NCBI RefSeq assembly: GCF_037126245.1
Contig: NZ_CP136925.1
Span: 736,001 to 800,000, forward strand
From: Mangrovimonas cancribranchiae
GTDB taxonomy: Bacteria; Bacteroidota; Bacteroidia; Flavobacteriales; Flavobacteriaceae
Direction of reading: 5' to 3'
Length of the DNA: 64,000 bases
Below, in pieces: positions 51,019 to 63,006 of the stretch. Position 1 is the stretch's first letter. Each line of letters opens with the position of its first letter. Below the pieces are notes generated by a model. The model had not been told where the DNA came from. It was given only the letters and a program-made list of their open reading frames with translations, and did no database searches. A program made the translations under genes and the position numbers.

Positions 51019-52107
51019 CTACTGAATTACCGCATTTATCTTTTCCCATAAGTCATTATCAAAATTGGATAAGGCAAAATTACTGCCATCAGCAGATTCT
51101 CCCATTCTTATAATGACCAATTGTTCACTGGGAACGACATAAATCTTTTGGTCATTTTTTCCTAAACCAGCGTACATATCGGCTGGTGCGTTAGGAATAA
51201 GTTCTCCTGGAAATTCTATTTGCGATTGAGGCAGATGAAAGCTAGTCTTACCATTTAACCACCATAAATACCCGTAAGCTAGATTAATGTTTTGTGATGT
51301 GTTGGTTGCTTGTTGTAAATAGGATTCAGAAACGATTTGTTCATCTTCCCACTTTCCATTGGCATAAATCATTAATCCAAAACGAGCCATACTTCGTGTA
51401 TTACTGAAATAGACATTTAAATTATCCAGATCAATCCAACTTCCCGTCATACCTATTTTATTTTTCAATTGATTTTCAAAATAGGTATCCCAATTTTGGT
51501 TTGTGGCAGCTGCAACCACATCCTGAATTTTCACATAAACATTGTGGTAGGCCCATCGGTTACCAGCGTCTGCAAGGTATTGCAAGTTTTCTGAAGAGAC
51601 GTCATCGCCCAAACTGTCATCAAGACCCGAGGTCATGGTAAGTAGGTGCTTGTTGGTTATCAAATTTTCTTTTTCCAAGGGAGCACTAGTCCAACCAGTT
51701 CCCAAGTAATTGGAAACAGGTGTTTCAATATTTAAAAAACCTTGATCTTGTGCGATGCCAGCAACCGTTGTAGATAGGGTTTTACCTGCACTTGCCCAAT
51801 ACCAAGGCGTTCCTGCTTGGTGACCGTTCATGTAAGCTTCCAGAACTATTTTACCATGATGGAGCATGATAAAGCTTTTGGTGTTTTTTTCTTCTAAAAA
51901 ATCTAACAAGGGTTGAATTTGACTGTCATTATATCCCAATGAAGTTGGAGGTATAGATTCCCATTCTTCCGAATTAGAAGGCGGGAAATAAAGATCTTGA
52001 GTTACTGGAAAATTGCTTTCTGGTTCTGTATTTGGCGCGTCGTCAGACGATTGACAACCAAATATATACAGGGATAAGATTAAAGATAGGTAGATAAGGC
52101 GCTTCAT
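51019..52107 (-). CDS. Serine hydrolase of the class C beta-lactamase/esterase family, lipoprotein
   Basis: 362 aa. A lipoprotein signal (MKRLIYLSLILSLYIFGC) is followed by QSSDDAPN. The domain has the SxxK nucleophile motif in WASAGKTLS (near residue 106), the second motif YxN in RWAYHNVYV, and LLTMTSGLDD. A GLGKND/GAGKx-like third motif follows late (MYAGLGKNDQKIYV). It is related to penicillin-binding proteins and EstB-type esterases. Without biochemical data the substrate (ester, D-peptide or beta-lactam) is open, and it should not be called a resistance gene. It is tail-to-tail with the SRPBCC gene. Confidence 0.87.
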   Translation of the reverse strand: MKRLIYLSLILSLYIFGCQSSDDAPNTEPESNFPVTQDLYFPPSNSEEWESIPPTSLGYNDSQIQPLLDFLEEKNTKSFIMLHHGKIVLEAYMNGHQAGTPWYWASAGKTLSTTVAGIAQDQGFLNIETPVSNYLGTGWTSAPLEKENLITNKHLLTMTSGLDDSLGDDVSSENLQYLADAGNRWAYHNVYVKIQDVVAAATNQNWDTYFENQLKNKIGMTGSWIDLDNLNVYFSNTRSMARFGLMIYANGKWEDEQIVSESYLQQATNTSQNINLAYGYLWWLNGKTSFHLPQSQIEFPGELIPNAPADMYAGLGKNDQKIYVVPSEQLVIIRMGESADGSNFALSNFDNDLWEKINAVIQ

Positions 52108-52160
52108 AACAATGTTTTACATTTAGATGTATAAAAATATAAAAGGTTTAATTAAGGTTG

Positions 52161-52168
52161 TATCTTTG
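52161..52168 (+). promoter_or_regulatory. Promoter -7 box (TATCTTTG) that decides the rimO start
   Basis: TATCTTTG lies inside the longest possible rimO reading frame and 18 bp before ATG 52187, so the upstream in-frame start at 52127 cannot be on this transcript. Confidence 0.6.
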
Positions 52169-52186
52169 CCCTCTAATTTTTGTAGA

Positions 52187-53494
52187 ATGAGAACAAAATC
52201 GCGCAAGAAAAATAAGATTAATGTAGTTACACTTGGCTGTAGTAAAAATGTTTATGATAGTGAAGTGTTAATGGGACAGCTTAAAGCCAATGGAAAAGAG
52301 GTTGTTCATGAAGAAGAAGGGAATGTTGTGGTTATTAATACTTGTGGATTTATTAATAATGCTAAAGAAGAAAGTGTGAACACCATTTTGGAGTTTATGC
52401 AAAAAAAAGAAGCCGGCGATGTTGATAAAGTGTTTGTTACAGGGTGTTTAAGTGAGCGCTATAAACCAGATTTAGAAAAGGAAATTCCGAATGTTGATCA
52501 GTATTTCGGAACGACTGAATTGCCGGGATTATTAAAAGCTTTAGGTGCCGATTACAAGCATGAACTTATAGGAGAACGCTTAACAACAACGCCTAAAAAC
52601 TATGCGTATTTAAAAATTGCTGAAGGTTGTGATCGTCCGTGTAGTTTCTGTGCCATTCCATTAATGCGAGGAAAACATAAAAGTACCCCAATAGAAGATC
52701 TTGTCTCTGAAGCTGAAAAGTTAGCCACAAACGGTGTTAAAGAGTTAATTCTTATTGCGCAAGATTTAACCTATTACGGGTTAGATTTATACAAAAAGAG
52801 AAATCTTGCTGAGTTGTTAGAAAACCTTGTAAAAGTAGAAGGAATAGAATGGATTAGACTACATTATGCGTTTCCAACAGGGTTTCCAATGGACGTTTTA
52901 GATGTTATGAAACGTGAGCCTAAAGTCTGTAATTATATCGATATTCCATTACAGCATATCTCAAATCACCTTCTTAAAAGTATGCGTCGTGGTACAACTA
53001 AAGAGAAAACCACAAAACTACTTAAAGACTTTAGAAAAACGGTACCTGAAATGACCATTCGTACCACGTTAATTGTTGGTTACCCTGGAGAAACCGAAGA
53101 AGATTTTCAAGAACTAAAACAGTGGGTGCAAGAAATGCGTTTTGAGCGTTTAGGATGTTTTACATATTCTCACGAAGAAAACACACATGCATATACTTTG
53201 GAAGATGATGTTCCAGAGGAAGTTAAACAACAAAGAGCCAACGAGATTATGGAGGTGCAATCTCAAATTTCGTGGGAGCTAAACCAAGAAAAAATAGGTA
53301 AAGAATTAACAATTGTTATCGATAGAAAAGAAGGGAATTACTTTATTGGCCGTACCGAATTTGATTCACCAGATGTAGATAATGAAGTGTTAATAGATGC
53401 TTCAACAACATATCTTAAAACAGGGGAATTTGCTAAGGTAAAAATAACAGATGCTTCAGATTTCGATTTATATGCTGAAGTTTTAACAAACTAA
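52187..53494 (+). CDS. rimO: Ribosomal protein S12 methylthiotransferase RimO
   Basis: 435 aa from ATG 52187. This start fits a promoter box at 52161 and gives MRTKSRKKNKINVVTLGCSKN, the normal lead to the UPF0004 domain. The UPF0004 Fe-S cysteines (LGCSKN, NTCGF and VTGCLSERY) are followed by the radical-SAM CxxxCxxC motif CDRPCSFCAIP near residue 150. A TRAM domain closes the protein. It methylthiolates Asp88 of ribosomal protein S12. The text near the radical-SAM motif and the ESVNTILEF block distinguish RimO from MiaB. It is monocistronic. Confidence 0.95.
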   Translation: MRTKSRKKNKINVVTLGCSKNVYDSEVLMGQLKANGKEVVHEEEGNVVVINTCGFINNAKEESVNTILEFMQKKEAGDVDKVFVTGCLSERYKPDLEKEIPNVDQYFGTTELPGLLKALGADYKHELIGERLTTTPKNYAYLKIAEGCDRPCSFCAIPLMRGKHKSTPIEDLVSEAEKLATNGVKELILIAQDLTYYGLDLYKKRNLAELLENLVKVEGIEWIRLHYAFPTGFPMDVLDVMKREPKVCNYIDIPLQHISNHLLKSMRRGTTKEKTTKLLKDFRKTVPEMTIRTTLIVGYPGETEEDFQELKQWVQEMRFERLGCFTYSHEENTHAYTLEDDVPEEVKQQRANEIMEVQSQISWELNQEKIGKELTIVIDRKEGNYFIGRTEFDSPDVDNEVLIDASTTYLKTGEFAKVKITDASDFDLYAEVLTN

Positions 53495-53643
53495 TTAAAA
53501 GCAGCATTTTAACTTAATTCGTTCTAAAAGTTTATGTTTTTGTAAACTTGTAAGTTAATCTGTCACGTAATTGTATTTCACTTTATATTTTATTAAATTT
53601 AAAAGGCTACAACACATTATAGTTGTATAAGTTTTATTTATAG

Positions 53644-53671
53644 ATAAAACAAGAGCATAGTTTTGTTTTAT
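53644..53671. promoter_or_regulatory. Inverted repeat upstream of katG, candidate operator
   Basis: ATAAAACAA (53644-53652) and its reverse complement TTGTTTTAT (53663-53671) are separated by 10 bp, 42 bp before the katG ATG. A regulator-binding role is inference. Confidence 0.3.
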
Positions 53672-53682
53672 TATAAATTTAA

Positions 53683-55923
<2,241 letters not shown>

Positions 55924-55937
55924 ATTTTAATAACTAT

Positions 55938-55969
55938 CAAAAAGCAAGCTAATTTAGCTTGCTTTTTTG
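55938..55969 (+). terminator. Terminator after katG
   Basis: Stem AAGCAAGCTAA / TTAGCTTGCTT with a 3-nt loop and T6, 16 bp after the stop. Confidence 0.88.
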
Positions 55970-56023
55970 CTTTAAATTCTCTTTTCAAAAGGTAATATTT
56001 AAGGCAATACTCTTAACGTTTTG

Positions 56024-56057
56024 TTTGGAACTTAGTGTATAAAAGACTGTATATTTG
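56024..56057 (+). promoter_or_regulatory. Promoter for bshC
   Basis: TTTG (56024-56027), a 22-bp spacer and the -7 box TATATTTG (56050-56057). It lies inside the longest possible bshC frame, favouring ATG 56080 as the start. Confidence 0.6.
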
Positions 56058-56079
56058 TAACTCGATAACTTACTTTTTT

Positions 56080-57684
56080 ATGCCAACAGACTGTATACCG
56101 TTCAAGGACACTAATTACTTTTCAAAACTTATTTGCGATTATCTAGAAGAGAAAGAAGAATTAAAAACATTTTATGGCGAATATCCTTCAATAGAAAACT
56201 TTAAAAAACAAATAAAGTTAAAAGAGCATCAGTTTAATCGCGAAGTTAGACTTGTTTTAACAAAAAGCTTGAAAAAACAGTATGCTAAAGTAGATATATC
56301 GGCTAAAACAGAAGCTAATATTAAATTATTAGAAAGCGACAAAACCTTTACAGTTACTACTGGTCATCAACTAAACCTCTTTACGGGACCATTATATTTT
56401 TTATATAAAATTATATCGACAATTAACCTGTGTAAAGAGCTTAAAAAGGCGTATCCAAACTACAATTTTGTGCCGGTGTATTGGATGGCAACCGAAGATC
56501 ATGATTTTGATGAAATTAATTACTTCAACTTTGAAGGAAAGAAAATTCAATGGAAAAGATCGAGCTCTGGTGCCGTAGGAAAGTTAGATTTAAGTGGTCT
56601 AGAAGGTGTCTACAAGATGTTTTCTAAACAATTAAATAAAAGCAATAATGCAAAACACATTCTTAATTTATTTGAAAACGCTTATTTAAATCACAATAAT
56701 TTAACCCAAGCAACTAGGTTTCTTGCAAACGAGTTGTTTAAAGAATATGGGTTGGTAATTGTTGATGGCGATGATAAAGCGCTTAAGCAATTGCTTGTGC
56801 CGTTTATAAAAGATGAATTATTGCATCAAAAGGGATTTAAAGAAGTCAATCAAACAAGTGATGCTTTAAATAACCTTTCAGACGACTATAAAATACAAGT
56901 CACACCAAGAGAGATTAACCTGTTCTATATTAAAGACAATATTCGGGAACGCATAGTTGAAGTAAATGGAGAGTATACTGTTTTAGAAACATCTATAAAC
57001 TGGACAAAAGAGGCATTGCTTAAAGAAGTCGAATCTTATCCAGAGCGGTTTAGCCCCAATGTTATTTTAAGGCCACTTTATCAAGAAGTTATTTTGCCAA
57101 ACCTGTGTTATATAGGTGGCGGTGGCGAGCTAGCTTATTGGTTGCAATTAAAATCTAATTTTGAAACACAAAACGTTGTTTTTCCATTGCTTTTATTAAG
57201 AAATTCGGCGTTGCTAATCACAGAAAAACAAGAAGAGAAACTTAAAAAACTAAATATATCAATTGAAGATTTGTTTTTAAAACAATCTGATTTAATAACG
57301 AAAGTAACTAAACGAGTTTCAAGAATTGATATTGATTTTTCTGCACAAAAAAAACACTTAGAGCAACAGTTTAAAGACCTTTATAAACTAGCCGAACAAA
57401 CCGATAAATCTTTTCTAGGAGCTGTTGGAGCACAAGAACGTAAGCAAATAAAAGGTTTGGAACATTTAGAGAAACGATTGTTAAAAGCTCAAAAACGAAA
57501 ATTAAGCGATATATTAAGTCGTGTTGAGTTGTTACAAAACGAGTTATTTCCTAATCAAAGCTTGCAAGAACGTCAAGTTAATTTTTCTGAGTTTTATTTA
57601 GAGCATGGAGACCAATTAATTCAGCAGTTAGTATTAAATTTGCAACCTCTAAAGAGTGAGTTTTTAATACTAAAGTTAGAATAA
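56080..57684 (+). CDS. bshC: Bacillithiol biosynthesis cysteine-adding enzyme BshC
   Basis: 534 aa from ATG 56080, chosen because a TATATTTG promoter lies between it and the upstream start at 56035. BshC features include TVTTGHQLNLFTGPLYFLYKI near residue 100, PVYWMATEDHDFDEINYF, VLRPLYQEVILPNLCYIGGGGELAYWLQL-type text (PNLCYIGGGGELAYW) and a long C-terminal coiled coil. It adds cysteine to glucosaminyl-malate in the last step of bacillithiol synthesis; bshA and bshB are not in the window. It is followed after 3 bp by the decarboxylase gene, probably in the same operon. Confidence 0.94.
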   Translation: MPTDCIPFKDTNYFSKLICDYLEEKEELKTFYGEYPSIENFKKQIKLKEHQFNREVRLVLTKSLKKQYAKVDISAKTEANIKLLESDKTFTVTTGHQLNLFTGPLYFLYKIISTINLCKELKKAYPNYNFVPVYWMATEDHDFDEINYFNFEGKKIQWKRSSSGAVGKLDLSGLEGVYKMFSKQLNKSNNAKHILNLFENAYLNHNNLTQATRFLANELFKEYGLVIVDGDDKALKQLLVPFIKDELLHQKGFKEVNQTSDALNNLSDDYKIQVTPREINLFYIKDNIRERIVEVNGEYTVLETSINWTKEALLKEVESYPERFSPNVILRPLYQEVILPNLCYIGGGGELAYWLQLKSNFETQNVVFPLLLLRNSALLITEKQEEKLKKLNISIEDLFLKQSDLITKVTKRVSRIDIDFSAQKKHLEQQFKDLYKLAEQTDKSFLGAVGAQERKQIKGLEHLEKRLLKAQKRKLSDILSRVELLQNELFPNQSLQERQVNFSEFYLEHGDQLIQQLVLNLQPLKSEFLILKLE

Positions 57685-57687
57685 CCC

Positions 57688-59057
57688 ATGCATAAAATAG
57701 ATATCGATTTGGTAGAAATGACCTTAGATGTCATGAAATATGCCATTGATAGAATTTCTGCGACAGAGCATCCCATAGGAAAACCAAAAAAGCTGAAGAA
57801 CTTAAAAATATTGTTGGCGATACTGTTACACCAAAAGGTATTGGCGGGGAATATGCTTTTAACCTTTGGAGGCAACATCTCTCAAAAGCAAATGTTCCTG
57901 TAGATCATCCTAGAAATTTAGCCTTTGTGCCAGCCTCACCAACTCGAGCAGCCATTATGTTTGATTTGGTAACATCGGCTTCAAGTATTCATGGTGCTTA
58001 TTGGATGGAAGGTGCGGGAGGCATATTTTGTGAAAACGAGGCCATGAGCTGGATTGTATCCTTAACAGGATTGCCAGAAGGAGCGTTTGGTGTGTTTACA
58101 AGCGGAGGTACAGCAGCCAATTTATCTGCAATAGTTACTGCGCGTGAACATTGGCGAGAAGATGAAACCTATAAACGTGAAAAGGGGCTAATTATAACCT
58201 CTATAGGAGCACATTCTTCAATAAAAGCTATGGCAAAAGTGGCCGATGTTGATATTCTGTTAGTCGATTCTGAAGAAGAATTATCAGGAGACGCCTTGCG
58301 CAAAACCATAGATAATTTAAACTTCCATCAACGAAAACGCTTGTTTGCCGTTGTGGCAACTGGAGGAACCACAAATGCAGGAATTATTGATGATTTAGAA
58401 GGTATAGCGCAAGTTTGCGAAGATGAAAAACTTTGGTTTCATGTAGATGCAGCATATGGCGGTGGTGCATTGGCAGCCGATTCGGTAAGACACCTTTTTA
58501 ACGGTATAGAAAGAGCTGATAGTATAACCATCGATCCACATAAATGGATGTTTTCACCTTACGATTGTGGAGCCGTTATTTATAAAGACCCAGAACTAGC
58601 TAAAGCAGCACATTCGCAACAAGGGTCGTATCTTGACATTTTTAAAGATGAAGGGGCACATGGTTTTAATCCAACCGATTACCAAATACAACTTACAAGA
58701 CGTGTTCGTGGGTTACCATTATGGTTTTCTTTAGCCACTCATGGTACAGATAGATACAAAGAAGCTGTGGAACGCGGGTTGGAATTAGCACAAATTGCTG
58801 GTAAAATGATTACAGAGCACCCAGATGTCGAGCTAGTTAGAGATCCAAGTTTATCCTGTGTGTTATTTAGACGAAAAGGATGGCAACCAGAAGATTATAC
58901 CGAGTGGACCTACAAAAACCATAAATCTGGTTTCGCTTTAGTAACCCCTACAAAATGGAAAAACGGCGACACTTTCGAGACCGTTTCTCGTTTTTGCTTT
59001 ATTAATCCAGATACAACAGAACACGATATCCAAATGATTTTGGATTCCATGAAATAA
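57688..59057 (+). CDS. PLP-dependent decarboxylase (group II), reading frame interrupted by a -1 shift
   Basis: Joined length about 456 aa. The first frame runs from ATG 57688 (MHKIDIDLVEMTLDVMKYA...EHPIGKPKK) and would stop at 57903. The rest continues without a stop in the -1 frame from 57792 (AEELKNIVGDTVTPKGIGGE...) to 59057. The join falls on A AAA AAG at 57786-57792. The body has all group II decarboxylase features: FTSGGTAANL, the PLP-stacking HVDAAYGGG and the Schiff-base Lys in TIDPHKWMF. A start at GTG 57927 would lose about 80 residues needed for the fold. Substrate (glutamate, aspartate or an aromatic amino acid) cannot be assigned. The frameshift may be a true mutation, a homopolymer read error or programmed slippage. 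Confidence 0.8.
57786..57792 (+). other. Slippery heptamer A AAA AAG at the frame change
   Basis: In the upstream frame the codons are CCA AAA AAG CTG; slipping back one base gives AAA AAA then GCT, the frame of the rest of the enzyme. The heptamer and phase equal those of E. coli dnaX. AGGA stands 5 nt upstream (57777-57780). I see no strong stem downstream. Confidence 0.5.
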
Positions 59058-59094
59058 AAAATACAATCATCAATAGATTATAAAAATCAATTGT

Positions 59095-59102
59095 TAATTT
59101 TG
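59095..59102 (+). promoter_or_regulatory. Promoter -7 box (TAATTTTG) for guaA
   Basis: TAATTTTG ends only 3 bp before ATG 59106, so the predicted start of transcription falls on or next to the start codon. A leaderless mRNA is likely if the box is used. Confidence 0.5.
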
Positions 59103-59105
59103 CAC

Positions 59106-60638
59106 ATGCAACACAACAACGTACTTATTTTAGATTTCGGTTCGCAGTATACACAGCTTATTGCGCGCCGCGTAAGAGAATTAAATATTTATTGTGAAAT
59201 TCATCCTTACAACAAGATTCCTAATCATTTAGAAAACTATCACGCCGTTATTTTATCGGGTAGCCCTTTTTCGGTAAGAGCCGAAAATGCGCCACATCCA
59301 GATTTAAGTAACATTCGCGGTAAAAAACCTATGCTTGCCGTATGTTACGGAGCACAATATTTAGCACATTTCTCTGGTGGTGAAGTGGCTCCTTCAAATA
59401 CAAGAGAATATGGTCGTGCCAATTTATCGTTTGTAAAAGAGGATGATTTATTCAACGGAATTTCAAAAGGAAGTCAGGTTTGGATGAGTCATAGCGATAC
59501 CATTAAAGCTTTACCAACTAATGGCGAACTCTTAGCAAGTACGCATGACGTAGAAAATGCGGCTTATAAAATTAATGGTGAAAAAACTTATGCGTTACAG
59601 TTTCATCCTGAAGTGTATCACTCTACAGATGGGAAACAATTATTAGAAAACTTTTTAGTAAATATTGCTGGTGTAAAACAAGATTGGACACCACAATCGT
59701 TTGTAGAAGAAACGGTAGATGAGCTAAAATCTAAATTAGGCAATGACAAAGTGGTTCTTGGATTATCTGGAGGAGTAGACTCTTCGGTAGCTGCTATGTT
59801 ATTACATAAAGCAATAGGGGAAAACCTATATTGTATTTTTGTAAATAATGGCTTACTACGTAAAAATGAGTTTACCGACGTATTAAAACAATATGAAGGA
59901 ATGGGCTTAAATGTAAAAGGCGTTGATGCTTCGGCACGCTTTTTGGATGCACTTGAAGGCGTAAGCGATCCAGAAAAGAAAAGAAAAATTATAGGTCGCG
60001 TATTTATTGAAGTTTTTGATGATGAAGCACATGCTATTAAAGATGTAAAGTGGTTAGCACAAGGAACCATTTATCCTGATGTGATAGAAAGTGTTTCTGC
60101 AACAGGTGGACCAAGTGCTACTATAAAAAGTCATCATAATGTAGGAGGGTTGCCAGATTTTATGAAGTTGAAAATAGTCGAGCCTTTAAAGCTTTTATTT
60201 AAAGATGAAGTGAGACGTGTAGGTGCTTCCATGGGAATGGATAAAAACCTTTTAGGACGTCACCCATTTCCAGGTCCTGGATTAGCTATTCGTATTTTAG
60301 GAGATCTAACCAGAGAGAAAGTTCGTATATTACAAGAGGTTGATGCCATTTTTATTAATAATTTGAAATCTTGGGAACTTTACGATCAAGTATGGCAAGC
60401 TGGCGCTATGTTGCTGCCTGTAAATAGTGTTGGTGTTATGGGCGACGAACGTACTTACGAGAAATGCGTAGCATTACGTGCCGTAGAAAGCACGGATGGT
60501 ATGACAGCAGATTGGGTGAATTTACCTTATGAGTTTTTACAAAAAACTTCAAATGAGATAATAAATAAAGTTAAAGGCGTTAATAGAGTAGTATACGATA
60601 TTAGCTCTAAACCGCCAGCAACTATCGAATGGGAATAA
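59106..60638 (+). CDS. guaA: GMP synthase (glutamine-hydrolysing)
   Basis: 510 aa from ATG 59106 ([22 protein letters not shown]), the family start; the TTG at 59091 only adds residues and overlaps the promoter box. The class I amidotransferase domain has Cys80 in [11 protein letters not shown] and FHPEVYH. The ATP pyrophosphatase domain has [15 protein letters not shown], and the dimerisation domain ends KPPATIEWE. It converts XMP to GMP. Nothing is missing. It may be leaderless, and the LysM lipoprotein gene follows after 21 bp. Confidence 0.97.
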   Translation: MQHNNVLILDFGSQYTQLIARRVRELNIYCEIHPYNKIPNHLENYHAVILSGSPFSVRAENAPHPDLSNIRGKKPMLAVCYGAQYLAHFSGGEVAPSNTREYGRANLSFVKEDDLFNGISKGSQVWMSHSDTIKALPTNGELLASTHDVENAAYKINGEKTYALQFHPEVYHSTDGKQLLENFLVNIAGVKQDWTPQSFVEETVDELKSKLGNDKVVLGLSGGVDSSVAAMLLHKAIGENLYCIFVNNGLLRKNEFTDVLKQYEGMGLNVKGVDASARFLDALEGVSDPEKKRKIIGRVFIEVFDDEAHAIKDVKWLAQGTIYPDVIESVSATGGPSATIKSHHNVGGLPDFMKLKIVEPLKLLFKDEVRRVGASMGMDKNLLGRHPFPGPGLAIRILGDLTREKVRILQEVDAIFINNLKSWELYDQVWQAGAMLLPVNSVGVMGDERTYEKCVALRAVESTDGMTADWVNLPYEFLQKTSNEIINKVKGVNRVVYDISSKPPATIEWE

Positions 60639-60659
60639 TTAAAAAATAAGCATTATTAT

Positions 60660-62603
60660 ATGAGACAATTTCTTTATCTATTGACTTTCTTTTTATTATT
60701 AAGCTGTGGTGTGTCGACAACGCAAGCTCAAAATTATAAAACACATAAAGTACAACAAGGAGAAACCATCGAGGAGATTGCGAAAACATATAAGGTTACA
60801 CCATTTGATATTTATTCCTTGAATCCTGATGCCAAAAAAGGCCTCGAGGTAAATAGTGTTTTAATTATTCCAAACTCTAGAATTTCAACTGGCAATAATA
60901 CTGGAGCTACCAAAGAATTAATTGGTTTTAAAGAACATAAAACAAGACGAAAAGAAACACTCTATAGTATTTCTAAAGCTTATAACCTTGAAATAGATGA
61001 CATTAAAAAGCATAATACATTTTTATATGCTAATAATTTAAGAAAAGGTGATAAGTTAAAAATCCCTGTTTATAAAACTGTTAAAGATAATACTACAACA
61101 CCAAAAGAGGAGGCAGCCAATAACTCTAAAACCAGAGATTATACCGTATTGCCTAAAGAAGGAAAGTGGCGTATAGCTTATAAGTTTGGAATAACAATAG
61201 CCGATCTTGAAGCACTTAACCCGGAAATGGGAGAGGTGTTAGATGAAGGGCAAGTAATACAAGTGCCTAATCTAGCTTTAGAAGATGAAAAAGAAATAGA
61301 TCATCGTTATTCCTATTATACCGTTCAGCCTAAAGAAGGATTTTATAGATTAAAAGTTAAACTAGGACTTTCTCAAGAAGAGTTAGAAACACTAAATCCA
61401 GAACTAAAAGAAAGTGGCTTAAAAAATGGTATGATTTTAAAAGTGCCATACCAAGCTAGTTTGCAAGATACAAATAATACTATTGTTGAAAATCAAATAG
61501 ATTTAACCGATAGTATATCTTTTGGTACAAAGCGCATAGTTTTTATGTTGCCTTTTCAGTTAAACAAAGTCGTATCAGATTCTATTGCCGATAATAAACA
61601 ACAACTTGCAAAAAATCCCTTTTTAAAGACGTCTTTAGATTTCTATGAAGGCGCTTTAATTGCTTTAGACTCTTTAAAAACAATGGGACTTTCGCTTAAT
61701 ATTAATGTTTATGATACGAAAAACCAGTTAAGTGAAGTGATGCAAATTTTGCGTTCTGAAGATTTAGAAAATACCGATGCTGTAATTGGGCCATTAATGC
61801 CAAATAACTTAAATAAAGTAGCTTCAGAATTAAAAAGTAGCAATACACCTGTTATTTCACCAATAACCAAAAATGTACAACTTTACGAAAATGTTTTTCA
61901 ATCGCGTCCTTCAGAAGATCTGTTGAGAGATAAAGTCGTAAGTTATTTTCAAAAAGACACTACATACACAAATATGATTATTATTTCCGATGCGAAACAT
62001 ACTAAAGTGAATAATGATTTAAAGGCCACTTTTCCTAGAGCATCGCAAGTATTTTCAAGAAAAAATAAAGAAGGAGAAGAAGCATATTTTGTGTACGACG
62101 CCGATATTACAGATAAACTAAAACCAGGGAAAAATATCGTGTTTTTAGAATCGGATAATCCTGGGTTAGTTTCTAATGTTACCAGTAAACTAAATGCTTA
62201 TACAAATGTAGATGGAAAAACAATAGTATTAGCAACAACAAATATGAACAGTGCTTTTGAAAATGATAATGTTTCTAATTATCATTTATCAAACCTTAAC
62301 TTTCATTTTCCTGCTTTAGCAAAATCTTACGATTCAGAAAACCACAATAGCTTTGTAAAAGCTTACGAAAAAAGATTTGGCATTACTCCTAATAAAATAG
62401 CGGTACGTGGTTTTGATATTACCATGGATGTTGTGTTACGATTAGCATCCTATGATGATTTATATGAGTCGGTTAATAATGCACCTTTAACAGAGTATGT
62501 AGAAAATAAGTTTGCTTATAAGAAGAAGCTTTTTGGCGGCTATTATAACAATACCGTTTACTTGGTAAAGTACGACGATTTAAAGGTTATAGAGGTAGAG
62601 TAA
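60660..62603 (+). CDS. Lipoprotein with LysM repeats and a type 1 periplasmic-binding-like domain
   Basis: 647 aa. A signal peptide with a possible lipobox (LLLLSC-like, FFLLLSC) is followed by four LysM-type segments. The first, about residue 28, is THKVQQGETIEEIAKTYKV; the others lie near 95, 158 and 222 (YTVQPKEGFYRLKVKLGL). From about residue 295 comes a Peripla_BP_6/LivJ-like domain (IVFMLPFQLNK, TSLDFYEGALIALDSLK, DAVIGPLMPNN, TPVISPITKN). LysM would hold it to peptidoglycan, and the binding-like domain may sense or bind a ligand. The combination is a known flavobacterial type, often beside guaA, without an assigned role. The OsmC gene follows after 1 bp. Confidence 0.85.
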   Translation: MRQFLYLLTFFLLLSCGVSTTQAQNYKTHKVQQGETIEEIAKTYKVTPFDIYSLNPDAKKGLEVNSVLIIPNSRISTGNNTGATKELIGFKEHKTRRKETLYSISKAYNLEIDDIKKHNTFLYANNLRKGDKLKIPVYKTVKDNTTTPKEEAANNSKTRDYTVLPKEGKWRIAYKFGITIADLEALNPEMGEVLDEGQVIQVPNLALEDEKEIDHRYSYYTVQPKEGFYRLKVKLGLSQEELETLNPELKESGLKNGMILKVPYQASLQDTNNTIVENQIDLTDSISFGTKRIVFMLPFQLNKVVSDSIADNKQQLAKNPFLKTSLDFYEGALIALDSLKTMGLSLNINVYDTKNQLSEVMQILRSEDLENTDAVIGPLMPNNLNKVASELKSSNTPVISPITKNVQLYENVFQSRPSEDLLRDKVVSYFQKDTTYTNMIIISDAKHTKVNNDLKATFPRASQVFSRKNKEGEEAYFVYDADITDKLKPGKNIVFLESDNPGLVSNVTSKLNAYTNVDGKTIVLATTNMNSAFENDNVSNYHLSNLNFHFPALAKSYDSENHNSFVKAYEKRFGITPNKIAVRGFDITMDVVLRLASYDDLYESVNNAPLTEYVENKFAYKKKLFGGYYNNTVYLVKYDDLKVIEVE

Positions 62604-62604
62604 A

Positions 62605-63003
62605 ATGACATCTAAAGTAACATACTTAGGTAGTTTAAGAACAAAAAACGAGCACTTAAAATCTGGCGAGACTTATATTACCGATGCGCCAACAGATAAT
62701 AATGGTAAAGGCGAAGCTTTTTCACCAACAGATACTGTTGCAACAGGTTTAGCTAATTGTATGTTAACCGTTATGGGTATTAAAGCCAGAGACTTAAATG
62801 TTGATATATCTGGAACAACAGCAGAAGTTACAAAAACCATGGCAAGTAACCCAAGACGTATTTCTAGGATTGATATTGTGCTTACATTTCCAGAAGTTTT
62901 AAACGATAACCTTAAAAATATTCTTGAAAGGACGGCAGTAACATGTCCAGTTTATTACAGTTTACACCCAGATATAAAGAAAAACATTTCTTTTAATTGG
63001 TAG
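62605..63003 (+). CDS. OsmC family protein
   Basis: 132 aa. It is an OsmC/Ohr fold with a TDNNGKGEAFSPTDTVATGLANCMLTVMG block carrying the resolving-type Cys (about residue 52) and a second Cys late in ERTAVTCPVYYSLHP. The two-cysteine arrangement is typical of peroxide-reducing members. Its position directly after the LysM lipoprotein and within 10 kb of katG and bshC fits thiol-peroxide defence (inference). Confidence 0.9.
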   Translation: MTSKVTYLGSLRTKNEHLKSGETYITDAPTDNNGKGEAFSPTDTVATGLANCMLTVMGIKARDLNVDISGTTAEVTKTMASNPRRISRIDIVLTFPEVLNDNLKNILERTAVTCPVYYSLHPDIKKNISFNW

Positions 63004-63006
63004 TTT

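Noticed and set aside
51019-52107. Serine hydrolase as an antibiotic-resistance beta-lactamase
   Set aside because: The SxxK and YxN motifs place it only in the broad class C/esterase superfamily, and neither neighbours nor sequence support a resistance role.
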